DNA from: Ursus arctos
Taxonomy: Eukaryota > Chordata > Mammalia > Carnivora > Ursidae
Direction: 5' to 3'
Assembly (NCBI RefSeq): GCF_023065955.2
Contig: NW_026622952.1
Location: 31,110,313 to 31,174,312, forward strand
DNA: 64,000 nucleotides
Shown: piece after piece, positions 12,380-24,394 of the stretch
Layout: each line of letters begins with the position of its first letter
How positions within the stretch are numbered: the first letter of the stretch is position 1
Notes under the pieces: model-generated
The model's database searches: none
Seen by the model: only the letters and a program-made list of their open reading frames with translations
Told to the model about the DNA's origin: nothing
Made by a program: the position numbers and the translations under genes

Positions 12380-13100
12380 ATCCTACATAAGCAATTCACC
12401 ACAGATCCTCGCCTTACAGATATTTGCATACCTCTCATGATCTCAATTTCATGCATTCCATTCTCTGACCATTGCCAACTAGTGTCTGAGGTCACTTCTC
12501 TCAAGATCTAGGATCCAACAATCTCTCTACACCATGAGGACTGCAAATCTTACTGCATTTCCACTGCCCCTCATCCATTTGGTGTCCTTTTGTCTTTAGC
12601 CATCTTAAATACCATGGTCAATCAAAATAATGTTTCTTTTACCTAATTCCTTGACTCTTCCATCTTTTTTTCACTGTTTAAACTCTCTTGGAATAAGCAT
12701 CATTTCTTGGTTAAACCCAATTGTCTACTTTTATTTCTGCATTCTTGCAACTAATCAGCCTCACTTACATGATGGCACAAGCCCTAAGGACTTTTAGGTC
12801 GTCGAACAATCATACTACTCCAGGTCCTTTATCTCCCACTCTCCTAGATGGCTCCTTTACTGTCTTTGCTCTCCTTAATTTCCAGAAATGTCCTGATTTA
12901 CCCTTTCCTGGTTTAATTTCAACACTAAAAAGATGTTCTAGAGAATCCCACTATCACACATAACTCTTTTTTATCCACTTGTTAACGGAATCAACTGCCA
13001 AAATTACTGTTCCAACCCAATCTCTCCATTTATTTTTTAGACCCAATCTCCTCTCTCCATTTAAGTTTTCTGTTCCAGCAGTTTTTTATTCTTCCTTACT
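12380..13100 (+). repeat. Ancient LINE-like fragment (L2/CR1-like, unnamed)
   Basis: A block with 'cagatcctcgccttacagat', 'tctcatgatctcaatttcat', 'ccattctctgaccattgcca' and 'ctctctacaccatgagga' follows the word order of a common ancient LINE-derived repeat. A related-looking block lies at about 42640-43260 in the same orientation. I cannot assign the family firmly. Confidence 0.4.
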
Positions 13101-13278
13101 GATTTTACATTTCACGCTACTTTATTCTCAGGAATATTAAATACACACACACGCTCACACGCACTACTTTCTACATACTAAGAAACAAAACAAAATGAAA
13201 TGGACAATACAAACTTGATTGATACCATTTCTCCCAGTTACCACACAAGTTATTTCTCCTCTTTGCAAAATATCATCC

Positions 13279-13420
13279 TTTTTTTTTTTTTTTTTTTTTT
13301 GAGTAGGCTCCACACCCAGCATGGAATCAAACATGGGGCTTGAACTCACAACACTGAGGTCAAGACCTGAGCTGAAATCAAGGGTAGGATGTCTAAATGA
13401 CTGAGCCACCCAGGTGCCCC
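13279..13420 (-). repeat. CAN SINE, older subgroup, minus strand
   Basis: A 22 bp T run at the left is followed by gagtaggctccacacccagc and the reversed tRNA-related head ending at ccaggtgcccc. The body is the shorter, older SINEC form. A weak TSD may exist (gcaaaatatc upstream, acaaaatacc downstream). Confidence 0.9.
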
Positions 13421-16400
13421 ACAAAATACCTTCTCATTTCTCTTAAATTCACTCAAATTTGGCTCTTAGATTCACCAAAACATAGTTTCAAGTGCAAAGT
13501 TAGCCAATGATAGGCATATTTTACAACATATTCTTCAAAAAAAAAAAATTATGAACTGGTAATGATACAAGTAGATTCGAAGTCTAAAGGAGTAATACAC
13601 ACAAGGAAGTTTTATCATTGGAATAATCTGCCTCATTCATCATATATGGCCAGGCCTATAGGGAAGCAAATTATCTGATTTATGTCAAATATTAAAACAA
13701 AGAGAATAATATTTGAGTATTTATATATTTATTTACTGTACATTGTTCTTTAGGGCCTTTGAAGAAAAAATATGGGTATATTATCAAAATAAGTGAATAA
13801 AAAATGTGAAGTCCTCATTTAATTAAATCATACCCAGGTAGATGGATAGATAAATATATGTGAGTATCTATAGAGATACATAAAATATAGTTCTGAAAAC
13901 TGATCAAGAAAATTTCATATGAGGTCAGTGCATTAAAAATTTGTGACAAATAACATTTTAAATATAAATACATAATTTCATTCACAATGCACACAAATGC
14001 CCTTCTCCACTGCTCCCCTGCTCAGTTGCTTTGTGGTTTCCAACAGCCCAACCAGTCTCTCAAAGTCCAAAAATTTATTAACATAAAGCCATCAATCAGA
14101 AAGTTCTATTATCATTTGAGAATGAAAAACATACGTCCAAACCACATTTATTTACATATAAAATATATCCTGCTTTTCATGCTGTCACAGACATGGGAGA
14201 GATTGTAATGTATTTAGTCAATTATTTTAACTTTGCTCTATTTTTCAAAATACTCAGAATGTAACATTATCTATTTGGAACAGGAATATAATTATTAATA
14301 TCATATTAAATACTTGAACGACAACAAAAAATTAAAACTAAAAATAAATGAATTTAAAACTTACAGTTATAATTATAGATGAAAAGAATGCATATTTATA
14401 TTATTAAAATACTCTGTCTTCCTAAATAGTTTGGGAGTTGGAAATAGTCCTGGTAAATATTCTCATTAGTAAAGCTCTAGTCTTTATTCACATTTGTGTA
14501 TGTTTTTGAAGTTTTAAGCAGAAGTGGATTGGGATCAGATTTTAAATTTAATTTTCCCCTTAAAATCCCATCAAAACTATAAATCTCATCAAAATTAGTA
14601 AATAAGTAAAAAAATGACACATTTTTACTAACATTGTTTATGAGAATATGGGTACATTGACAAAGAATGGGAAGACTGATGTAGACGACTGTCAAATAAA
14701 CCATTCCATCTTTTAATTGAAAGGCACACTGAGTTCCTGGAGATAAACACGTACACATGAGTTTTCCAAGTTCTAATGAAACATACATAATACTAAAAGA
14801 TTTATGCTTTGAAAACATAGGTTATCTACAGAGGAGTAAAAATTGAACAACCATCAAACTTGTCACTGATGATACAGCTAGCTACCACAAAAACAACTCA
14901 GTGATAACTGGTCAATATTCAACAACCGGCCCGATTGCAGTTTCCTATCATCTGAGACATCTTGAAAGACAAACCACAAACACCAATACACAGAAGATGA
15001 GAGTGTTCAGGTTTAATCTCCATGTCCAAATAGGCTCTCTGTCTAGGTTCATTTACAGAGAAAGTTGACAAAAAGCAAAAACATTGGAAACCTCATTTTT
15101 TTTGTTTTTTTGGGTTTTTTTTTGCTAAAAATATGTTGTTAGAGACTACACACTAGTCTGCAGAAGACTGTGAGTGTTCTACCCCAAAACTACATCAGGG
15201 AAAAATTTAGCTGCAAATGCTCCGTAGATCTTATAAAGGATACAGAAGGCAACAGAAAAGGAAGGACCACTAGCACAACCAATTTCAACAGTGAAAGAAA
15301 AAGGGATTTACCCTAGAAAGCAGTACAGGGCTGACAAATGGGTTTACCAGGTGATTTACCACTTTGCCTCTGCCGAAGGCTTCATAATTCTAACCAAGCA
15401 AAATAGAATAATAGCTATAGAGCAGTTATTTCAGTGTTTTGTTTTGTTTCTATTTACCCTTTTTCAAATTATATGTTGTGTTGCAATTGCCTATTTCAAC
15501 CAAACCACTGCATATTTGGCATGGGGGGTGGGTGTGTGTGTACAAATAATATGCTTTTGGTCTTTTTTTTGTTTTTAAGTTTAGTTTATATATGCTCAGA
15601 CCACATGGAACTACAATTAGTCTTGAAAGAGAAAACTACACATTAGCTAGAAATCCTGAGGTGGGGGATATAACGGAGACAACTTTGTGAGTTCTGTATG
15701 TGAAAAGAAAGATATGCAGATATTGGCTTTTCAAGAGCAAGGACTGCGGCAGAAACAGCTAGCTGCCTTCTGATACCTCGTCTTACAATGTAAGAGTATT
15801 TTGTTGATCAATGGTTGCCCAGCTAAAAAAACTTCTCCTGATCTCTCTTCCAGCTTGGTATGGCTCTGTACCTAGGTTCTGATCATTGCAATGTAAATAT
15901 AAGAGTTGTCAGGGTTTTTTCCTTAACAGAAAGAAATACTTCCCCTACATCACTGCCTTCCCCATCGCTTCATTCCTCATGCATAAATAATGATATCATA
16001 GAGGAAAGTGGAGTGGACATATTGGATGTCACGAATGAAACCATGTGCTGAGGATGATGGAGAAATGAAACAGAAGTCTGACAATTATGCAGTTGCTTCA
16101 CCTTACACTTATTAGAGAAATAAACTACCTTTTTAAAAGTAACGATTATCTGGAGTCATTCTGACTCAGCCAACTCCAGTATCCAAGCTAACATAAGAAA
16201 GTACTCTAGGAAAATTAAAACGAGATTCAAATAAAAGGAAGACAAAGGAGGCTCCATGAAGAACGTCTTATTAGCACAATTAACCTAATTACATTTATAT
16301 ACTTGAGAAGTTAGAAGATGGCTCTTTGTCAAGAAAATGTAGTTCCCAATCAAAAAAAAAAAATGCAGGTTATAGAAACTGCAATATTTTCATATGCCTT

Positions 16401-16929
16401 TTCTATATCAAAAGATGTATTTACTAGAGACTCCAGGAAAACCACAATACTATACCAGTAGTTATGATATGATCATAAAGCAATCTAACATAAAATAGTT
16501 TTGAGCAGTTTAAAAAGTGTAAGAAAGAGAATGAATTGAACCTGAAGGTATGAACATGCTCCTTCAAGTGATTTAAAGAAAAAGATAAATGTATTCTTAC
16601 TTGAGTCCATCACTGTACTTAATTATGTCATTAATAATATTTAAATAGCCATGATACTGACTTATAAATATATCCAGCTTGAACACTTAATGCATTTTAA
16701 TGAATCCTAACAATAAACTTATATAAATTAATATTATTCTGCTTAAAAATTAGAGAATGTAGGCACAGAGCATTCACGTATCTTTCCTAAGATCTAAGTT
16801 TGCCTCCAGATCCCATATTTATTGCCTGTAACAATGGATAGAAGGACATGTACACTCAAACTGGTATATTATGTTTTAATTGCATTCACAAGAATGATGA
16901 TGGTAATAATCAAATTAAACAAAATCAGA
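13421..16929. other. AT-rich interval, little recognised
   Basis: No coding or RNA gene is supported. There is a possible old LTR-like end near 16 kb (listed) and a T-rich tract at about 15096-15123. The longest open frames have low-complexity or T-rich translations and no family features. Confidence 0.45.
15990..16135 (+). repeat. Possible old LTR or repeat 3' end
   Basis: The stretch gatgtcacgaatgaaaccat, gtgctgaggatgatggag and ttagagaaataaactacc resembles the 3' part of an old dispersed mammalian element that ends in 'gagagaaataaacttc'. I cannot name the family, and the left edge is unclear. Confidence 0.35.
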
Positions 16930-16973
16930 TATTTTAAGGTTTTCCTTTAAAAACCTTTTAAAACCTTAAAATA
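16930..16973. repeat. Perfect 14 bp inverted repeat (hairpin)
   Basis: The arms tattttaaggtttt (16930-16943) and aaaaccttaaaata (16960-16973) are exact reverse complements with a 16-base loop. The loop itself contains a partial complement (cctttaaaaacctttt). It is AT-rich and could extrude as a cruciform. Confidence 0.9.
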
Positions 16974-16975
16974 CA

Positions 16976-17005
16976 TGGTGATTTCTAGAGTGGTGATTTC
17001 TAGAT
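16976..17005. repeat. 15 bp tandem duplication
   Basis: tggtgatttctagag (16976-16990) is followed directly by tggtgatttctagat (16991-17005). The pair lies three bases from the inverted repeat at 16930-16973. Confidence 0.9.
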
Positions 17006-17489
17006 AACAGATTATCATTTGGCAATTATGGAGGGAGTCTGTTATAATCTATATGATTTATTTTTGCATGACTTAATTTTTCTCTTTTACCATGTAAATA
17101 ATTTATTTCTATTAAAATAAAACAAGAGTGAAACTCTGAATAGTTTTTCATTGTGGAAGTTGTAAAAGTTTACTTGTCGACACTATAATTTTTATAATTA
17201 TACTGTATTGTCAGTCTTATTTATAATAATTTCTGAGCTTTCTCTTCTACCTTTCACACACATGACAAATACTTACACAGGTTAAATTATGATTTAATTT
17301 TATAATTATGCATATTAAATTATAATCAAGCCATAATTTTAAAGACATTGCAAATGAAGAGGTGTAATATCTTCTTTGCTTTATAGTAAAACTATTGCTG
17401 ACATTTTAATGAAAAAAATGTATTTTTAAACAGGGAAAGGTATAAATTAAAGACTGATCCCTGTAAGTCAGTCACTCAAAAAAAAAAAA
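17006..17489. other. AT-rich interval ending in A13
   Basis: Very AT-rich, with partly palindromic runs near 17280-17335. It ends in a run of about 13 A at 17478-17490 that abuts the TACC3-like sequence. No gene is seen. Confidence 0.5.
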
Positions 17490-19525
17490 AGTTGGTCTCC
17501 CACAAAGCTCCCTGAAAAATGACCAAGGCCAAGGTGTAACCCCAACCAAGTATTGGTCATGTCAGGGGCAAGGCTGTTGCCTCCGCTACTAGGAGTGCTG
17601 AAGTAGCAAACTATGTATACAGATGCAGTTGCTAGACTTGACCCTAGGCCCTGGTCGTATCAGAAGAGGGATGGCACTGTTTCAGCCACGAACCCTGCGT
17701 TGGTAAATTGTTAGTAGGGACTAGCCTCAGCCAGATGGTGTTAGGATGTCCCAGTTCTTAATGTAACAAGGGGAGTGCTAGAAGACACTACCGGGATGGG
17801 GTCTCAGGCCAGAGCAGAGGACAAAGCTCACACAGGTTCTTCCCCGGCCTCCTGGTGCTGCCCCAAGGAGCACAGGGCGGAGGGCCCTCTCAGACCTGCC
17901 TGGGGAGGCCCCAGCCCCCGAGAATGCTTCTCGTCCAGGGCACACCGGCTGGCGGGCCCTCTGAAGACTGGAGAGGCCACGCGCCCAACTTCGGAAGGAA
18001 GCGGCCCACGGCCAAGGCCAAAGGGCTCCCTCTTGGAGGACTGGGCACATAATGCTAGAATCTGACTTCTCAGAAGATGCAGTCCTCAAAAGCCTCCCCC
18101 GCCAAGGAAACCGAGGAAAAGACTCCGCCCCCCATCTCCCCAGAGAGACACCAGGCGACGGTGGCCAAGACGGTGGCGGCGGGACCATTTCCCCTCTTGG
18201 AGGTCTTACACAACCTGGACTGGACCGGGACAAGCTGAATGACCCAACAAGAGGCCTTTGGGGTGCGGGGAGGTCCAGCCCCAGAACGGCCCCGGAGCAG
18301 GCAGGTGAGCCTGAGGACGCAGAGACTTACCTCAGTCAACCTCAGCGAGGACACTTCGTGGTGCAGACCCACCGGGAACTGGAGCGGCCATGAGCAGGGA
18401 ACCTGGACTTCCTCAGGCGCAGAGTCAGCCAGCATCCTGCAGGGAGCCACTGCCCGCCCGCTGAGCCGGGCCCCCTTCTCTTCTGGGGTCCAGAGCCCTC
18501 CTGGGGTCGGAATGAGGCGCGCCTCGGACACCGGCTGGGGTCTTGTGGCCGGCGCAGGGGATTATATGGAGTCCTCTGAGACTCCTAGCTCAGGGAACGG
18601 GCCCTGCGAAATTAGTCCTTGGACCTCAGGTGGGTGCGGGTCGCGGAAGCCCGCCTCGAGATGTGCGCGCCGCCGCCCCTGAGGCGAGAGCGTGCGCGAG
18701 GCCACGTCTCTCCCGCGGTTGTGCGACGCGGAGCTAGTGGAAATTGCTTTTCCTCAAACTCTGGCTGGGAGTGTGGCGGACTCGCGTCTGTGTGTGCTCG
18801 TGCCGGGGTCCACTGCTGCCTGTGGGGCCCATCGTGAACCAGCTGCAGTGTGGCCAGAAGGACCTGAACACGGCGGGGGAAGCGACACTTTAAAAGGAGA
18901 ATCTGCTGCTGAAGAGCAGGTGTGAGGAGCTCCACATGGAGCAACTGCAGGTGGGGGAGGGGGCACACATGGGTCGGAGGGATCGTGCTCCAGGTGATGG
19001 AGGAGGCTCAGAGACGGGAGGAACTTGCCAAAGCAGAATTCCAGAAGGTTCTGAAAGAAAAAGTCCAACTTTATGCAGACAAATGCCATGGAAAAAATCT
19101 GTCTCCGACCTCCTCAAGCGCTGTGAGGAACAGAAGGAGATGATCAAAGCCCTTGGCCTTCCGGGGGAGCCTGAGGAAGGAACAGATGCTCACCCACTCG
19201 CTGGAGAAGACCGCTGAGCGGACTGAAGAAAACCATGAAGTGACCAGAGTCTGGGACCAGCTCACCTCCAAGAGGTAGAAGACCTGACATGTAAGTCCCT
19301 GACCAGTACCCGCCCTCCCTGCTGTCTGTCTCTTTATCGCTGTTACAAGGTTTTATCTTTTTTCTCCTCATTTTTAAATGAGGTTTCCTTTAAGTTTACA
19401 AAACAAAACACCCATTTTGCTTAAAGATCCCACAGACAGCTCTTTGCGGGTCCCAAATGAAACAGGCTCTTGGGAACCCACCACTCTTCTGTCTGTGAGA
19501 TCTTCAAATAAATACTATTCCAGTA
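17490..19525 (+). pseudogene. TACC3P: Processed (intronless) pseudogene of TACC3
   Basis: This is a broken, spliced-looking copy of TACC3, which encodes a coiled-coil protein of the centrosome and spindle (family knowledge). Matches to TACC3 are colinear but shift between frames. They include VLEDT and PKE blocks (17777-17900), LESDFSEDA (18055-18081), LDW..DKLNDP (18213-18247), EPEDAETYLSQ (18308-18340) and ELVEIAF (about 18731). Further matches are NQLQCGQKDLN (18837-18869), KSRCEELH (about 18912-18935), MEEAQRREELAKAEFQKVLK (about 18998-19057), [14 protein letters not shown] (about 19106-19147) and SLRKEQM through TSKR with stop TAG at 19276. Breaks include an in-frame TAA at 18891-18893 and at least three frame changes after 18830. 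About 55-60 codons of the TACC domain are missing between 'EMIKAL' and 'SLRKEQM'. The spacing fits spliced mRNA without introns. A T-rich 3' UTR-like part follows, with AATAAA at about 19508, but no poly-A after it. The core 17735-19285 is firm. 17490-17735 is a weak extension. Confidence 0.88.
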
Positions 19526-21435
19526 GATCTGGTGCATGCACCATCCAGTCATTTACTTTTGGATAGAATGATATATTCACACACAGAAAAAATATTCAAA
19601 GTAGAAAACATGACTTGTAAAGAGAATTGAAAAGTGTACATCAGTCTATTTTACAAAGCAGAATCCATCACAGTAAATATAGCTCTGTTAGCATGACTAT
19701 AGAAAGGCACTAGCCCAAAAGGCTATAGAAGAATCCAGAATGTATCACTCTGAAACCAGAAAGGACACAGACACTAACAGAAATGGAAGCAAAAAGTGAT
19801 AATAATAATTAATGATTTGTAACCTAAATTAGTCACTGAGGTAAATACAATGTTTAAACATTGCCTATTGATAATAAATATGATAATGATATAAACGATG
19901 TGTTAGATGAAATAATTGTTTGCTAATGACGTCTCTGCGTTGTGACTGTTTTAAACCTTCACATATTTTTCTGAGATTCGCCTTCCTGTGTTTTGGTTTG
20001 AATTAAATTTCTTTTTTTTAGAAATAGAAGAGTAACATCTGCTTAATTCATCTAAATACAGTTCAGATAGCACTGGCCATCAGTAATGTTAATTTTTAAG
20101 ATGAAATAATTTATCATTCTTCCATTCACTTTGTTTTTGTTCTGTATATATGACAATATATCGATCAATATCATTACCCTTTCATGGAAATTTTAATAAA
20201 GTTTAGACAAATGAGCAGCTTCAAAAACATTTTAATCCCCCATTTATTCCCTTTAAGGCTGTGTCTAATTTTGTAACTGGCACTTGACAAGGCAATGAGT
20301 CTTCCTTCCAGCCTGCTGTTAAAATATTACTTTTGCATGAAATTCCCATTGGAATGATACGCCAAGAAATATGTTTCTAAAATCTTTTTTCTATGATGGA
20401 AAAATTACATAGTTTCAAAATATTTAGCTACTCAGAAGATGAGAAATTAATTTTTGAAGAATCCACATGTTATTGAAACACCAGAATACCATCAATGTCT
20501 TGGCACAAGATGCTCACAAGTTTTCATTATCATTGTAGTTTTTCAGACTTCTCATGCAAAATCATATTATAAACCATAAGAGGTGTGTGCATGTATTTTT
20601 TTTTTTTAATTTGTGTTTCTTAGACATGCTCTTGGGAAAACAGAAAATGTTCTAATACATGACTGATTGGCATAATCATGTCTTGGATGCTGTGTGGCAA
20701 AGACATTGCTATGACAGGAAATGAAGCTGTAGCCAGATGGAAAATTAAGGACCTCCAAATTACAGCAGACGTAATTTTAATAAGAAATATTTTAAATAAC
20801 AAACCTAGTTTGGGAGTAGAAAAGTGATAGGCAACTTATTTTCTGGGGGAGAGAAAAGTAACTAGTTTTCCTGAGGAAAAAAAAGACATTTATTTATCCA
20901 TTCCACCTCTGTGTCTATATGGGCAATTTATGTATTATCTGTTGGTTTTAGAGATCCGTCATACCTGACAAATATAACTAGGAGGGCAGATTTAAAAAAA
21001 AAAGGCAGAAAGTAGAACAATTAAAAGTAATGCTCTTCTGGCTGCTTTCTGGATGATTTAAATAATTCATATCTGAGGTCCCTTATTACACATGAAGAAT
21101 CTTGGCCTGAACACAGAACTACAGAATATGAGTATTTCTAGGTTGGAATCTATCAAATATTCACTCTTGATGATTTTTGTGCATTTTAACCTTGTGCAGG
21201 GTTTGATGATGAGTGTTGCTGCCCCTTATCTGAGGGGTGATCTTTAGTTTCATACAATTACTGAGTTAATGATTTTACATAATATAACGGTCATATAATC
21301 TCTTAATAGAATTCTATGCAGGAATGATTACAAGATATAGTTCTGTGCAGAGAAAAAATATTGCTGGTTCAAGGAAAGAGTTACATCATATCAGAGTTTA
21401 TTTTGGTGCCAGCAATGCCCTACTAACTATACCTG
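19526..21435. other. AT-rich interval, nothing recognised
   Basis: No repeat family, coding signature or RNA gene could be identified. A short poly-T run lies near 20597-20609. Confidence 0.5.
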
Positions 21436-21612
21436 TATTAACTAAATTAACCCTCAAAACTACTAAAATAGACTCCTCATTTTTCAGATGAGGAAATTGA
21501 GGTATGGAGAGAGTAAGAAATTTGCTAACGGTCTTAAAAATGCGGGTGACAGAGCTGTGCTTTAAACTAAGGTGGCCTGTCTGTAGACTCTACTCCTGAG
21601 CACCACACTATG
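21436..21612 (-). repeat. MIR element, minus strand
   Basis: The order is that of a reversed MIR: 'taaccctcaaaactac', then 'catttttcagatgaggaaat', 'tgaggtatggagagagtaag', then 'gtgacagagctgtgctttaa' and 'gtagactctactcctgagca'. It is diverged but continuous. Confidence 0.8.
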
Positions 21613-21615
21613 TTA

Positions 21616-22394
21616 TGAAAAAGCATGGCACTTCCATTAAGGATCTAGGACTGTGGTTTATGAGCTTTGTTGTGTCACAAAGCCTTCTGAGACTCTAACA
21701 CAGGCTTGGACACTCTCCCCAGAGAAGTGCAGAGATGCAAAGGTATACACAATTTCGCCTGCAATTTTAAGTGGCTCAGATCCCTTAGAGCCCATCCACA
21801 GACCAAGTTCATAGATCCCAGCATATAAACATGTACCCTTGAGAACAAAGTACCTGTTTTGCTACAGGCCTTATAATACATAAATTTTTTTCTTATTTCT
21901 TTCTTTCTGAATTTCAGATTTGGGGCTATATTTACCTAACCATCCAAAGCTGTTACACTGACATATACTGGGGAAATTATAAATATCCTAAAATATTCTC
22001 TCAACAGAGTGGAAGGAACCAATTAGAAGTAAACAGGAGACAAAGGGGTTTTTTTTGTTTGTTTGTTTGTTTTTTGTTTTTTTCAAAGGCAGAAAACCAA
22101 AGATAGACCTATTCCTCCTACTCACATCCCTCTAAATTCTGCTGTCTATTTCTCTTCCAGCTCCATCACTTTGTCTCAATTGCATTGCCACTGTCTTGCC
22201 TGAGCTCTTCATTTTTTCCTGTCTGGATACTTGCCCACTTATCAGCTCTCCTTTTTGTTGGCAACAAACCTCCCACTTGTGTTCCACTAGCTGGCTGCTG
22301 AGCTTTGTAAAATGATCAAAGCACACTCCCTGCTGCTTTTTCTGGAAAGGACTCCTCTGCAATGCAGGACAGCAGGCCCTGTGGTGGCCACCAT
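21616..22394. other. Interval with low-complexity T/G tract, no gene
   Basis: A T-rich (GTTT)n tract lies at about 22048-22083. Otherwise no element is recognised. Open frames on both strands near 22130-22520 overlap each other and show no family features. Confidence 0.45.
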
Positions 22395-22590
22395 AGCCAG
22401 AGTGCCTGAGGCCAAATTCTGGCTTTGTTGCTCAGTAACCTTGGACAGTTCCTTAGTTTCTCTGGGTCTCCTCAGCTTTGAAATGGGTGTAATTACAATA
22501 CTTCCCACTTATGGATGTTGAGGGGATTAAATAAATAGTATTTTAAGTGCTTAAAACAGTTCCTAGTGCCTAGAAAGGATGTAATCATGT
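22395..22590 (+). repeat. MIR element, plus strand
   Basis: Words in MIR order are 'ccaaattctggctttgttgc', 'taaccttggacagttcctta', 'ctcctcagctttgaaatggg', 'gttgaggggattaaataaat' and 'gcttaaaacagttcctagtg'. Confidence 0.8.
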
Positions 22591-23532
22591 TAGCTTCTTT
22601 ACAGAACATATGCAGTCCTTAGAGCCATACAGGACAAGGAACTGCAAATGGTGTTCTCCACACATGTAGGATGCTAAAGATTGAGGAACACAACATTTAC
22701 ACAAATAATTTAAGGAAAACACACCCATACGTTATCCAGTACAGTTATAGGACTTTATTTTAAAAATAGGGCTATCCTGGTAGTTGAAACTAAATTCAGG
22801 ATTGGAAAAACTTCCTAATCCTAGGGAGAGAGCAGAGTGACACCAATTTGTTCCTGCATGTATCTCAGAATACATGTATCAAAAGACACATTTGTTAGAA
22901 ACACCATGAAAATAGTTTATTTAATAACCTAATGTATATTTTAGATATATAGGCTACAATTTAGTTTTCTAAGTAGATAAGTGATATTTAAAACAATAGA
23001 AAATAGGGAAAACACTAATAGTAATGTTAACCTTAAAATTTGTGGTGAATATATGATAAAACTAGAAAGATCCTAATATCGCTGTAAATTGCAAAACAAT
23101 CTTAATTTAATGACTTGAATGTCAGGTACCAGTTAACAATTAAGCTGTCAACATCCAAATTCCTTAAGAATTGCAACGACTTTCCTCACCCCAGTGGGGC
23201 CTACTCCAGGCAATAACTTCTAGTATTGGAAGTCTGGTGAGACATTTCTTCTGTTTTCTTTCCTTCCCCCTCCCCCGCAACCTCCCCATTCTTGTAAGCG
23301 TGGTGGTGTTTAATCTCTTCAATCTTGAACAGAATGACAAAAGGCAAGTCAAATGCAATAAGAAATACATTGGCTTTGTATTCTCCAGGTGGGGAACATT
23401 TGATTGCATAGGGTATATGCAATAAAAAAAGGAAGGCCCTTTTTATTCTCAATGTAAATGAAAGATTTTTAAGAGTCAAGAAATTGATTTTCAGAAATGT
23501 CGTTTGAAAATTTGCATCTCAGTCTGTACTTT
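22591..23532. other. AT-rich interval, nothing recognised
   Basis: Three overlapping open frames of 81-92 codons at 23164-23479 occupy both strands. None has recognisable features and I do not treat them as genes. Confidence 0.45.
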
Positions 23533-23550
23533 AAGAATTTCTTACCTATT

Positions 23551-23754
23551 ATTGGGGTGTCTGGGTGGCTCAGTTGGTTAAGGGTCTGCCTTCAGCTCAG
23601 GTCATGATCCCAGGGTCCTGGATCAAGCCGTGTCAGGCTCCTTGCCGCGTAAGGGAGTCTGCTTCTCCCTTGCCTCTGTCCCTCCCCCTGCTTGTGCTGT
23701 CTTTCTTGCTCACCCACTCTCTTTCAAAGAAATAAATAAAATTAAAAAAAAAAA
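23551..23754 (+). repeat. CAN SINE (SINEC), intermediate subgroup
   Basis: Complete SINE from ggggtgtctgggtggctcag through the CT-rich body to AAATAAATAAAATT and an A tail. It has a perfect 18 bp TSD, aagaatttcttacctatt, at 23533-23550 and 23755-23772. Its tail and right TSD have been duplicated downstream (next entry). Confidence 0.93.
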
Positions 23755-23847
23755 AAGAATTTCTTACCTATTCCTTACCTCTTGCTCACCCACTCTCTTT
23801 CAAAGAAATAAAATTAAAAAAAAAAAAAGAATATCTTACCTTTTCTT
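23705..23847. repeat. Tandem duplication of SINE tail plus TSD
   Basis: Unit 1 (23705-23780) starts cttgctcacccactctcttt, runs through the A tail and includes the right TSD plus ccttacct. Unit 2 (23781 to about 23847) repeats it with one fewer AAAT in the tail and a single change in the TSD word (aagaatatcttacc). The duplication therefore came after the SINE insertion. Confidence 0.88.
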
Positions 23848-24394
23848 AAAAAAAAGCCTCAGGCAAAGCTTCCAAGTTAATATCTTATAATATTGATAGA
23901 GGTTATTTATCTTATCAATTAAGGACGATCATATTTTGTTTGTTAACCTGTGTCCTAAATTCCATGTATTTTATGTGCATTTCCTTTTTAGGGAATATAG
24001 AAACATAGCTGGAATAAAATGTTTTACTTATGTAGACTTATGGTGGTCTATAGATGAAGAATTTTTAAAAAAACATCTCTTTACCTTTGCTATTCCATTG
24101 AGATCAAATATCTAGTCTTTTTTATCTCATTTCCAGGGGGAAATAATACTTGATCTTAAACTGATCTTGGTCATTTAAGATTAGAAGTGGCAATCATGCT
24201 ATGTTATGTTCCTCATTCCAGTTGTGCTGTTTCAATATCATAATATATGCAAATATTTCTGACAGTTTTTAATATATGTTCAGGTTATCCAATGTGTGTA
24301 TTTTGATCTAATGCCAACCATCATTTCAAGGTTTCTTTCCTGAGAATATCATTGATTTTTAAGGGAAAACTTAAAATAAAAAGAGCAATGTCTT
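23848..24394. other. AT-rich interval, nothing recognised
   Basis: No repeat family or gene was identified between the two SINEs. Confidence 0.45.

Noticed and set aside
17778..18531. Open frames of about 150 codons on the minus strand (17778-18233, 18070-18531)
   Set aside because: They are antisense shadows in the GC-rich TACC3 pseudogene. Few stops are expected there by composition, and the translations are Pro/Arg/Ser-rich with no family features.
18239..18682. 147-codon plus-strand frame
   Set aside because: It is another frame of the TACC3-like sequence. The TACC3 matches jump between frames, so no single frame is a gene.
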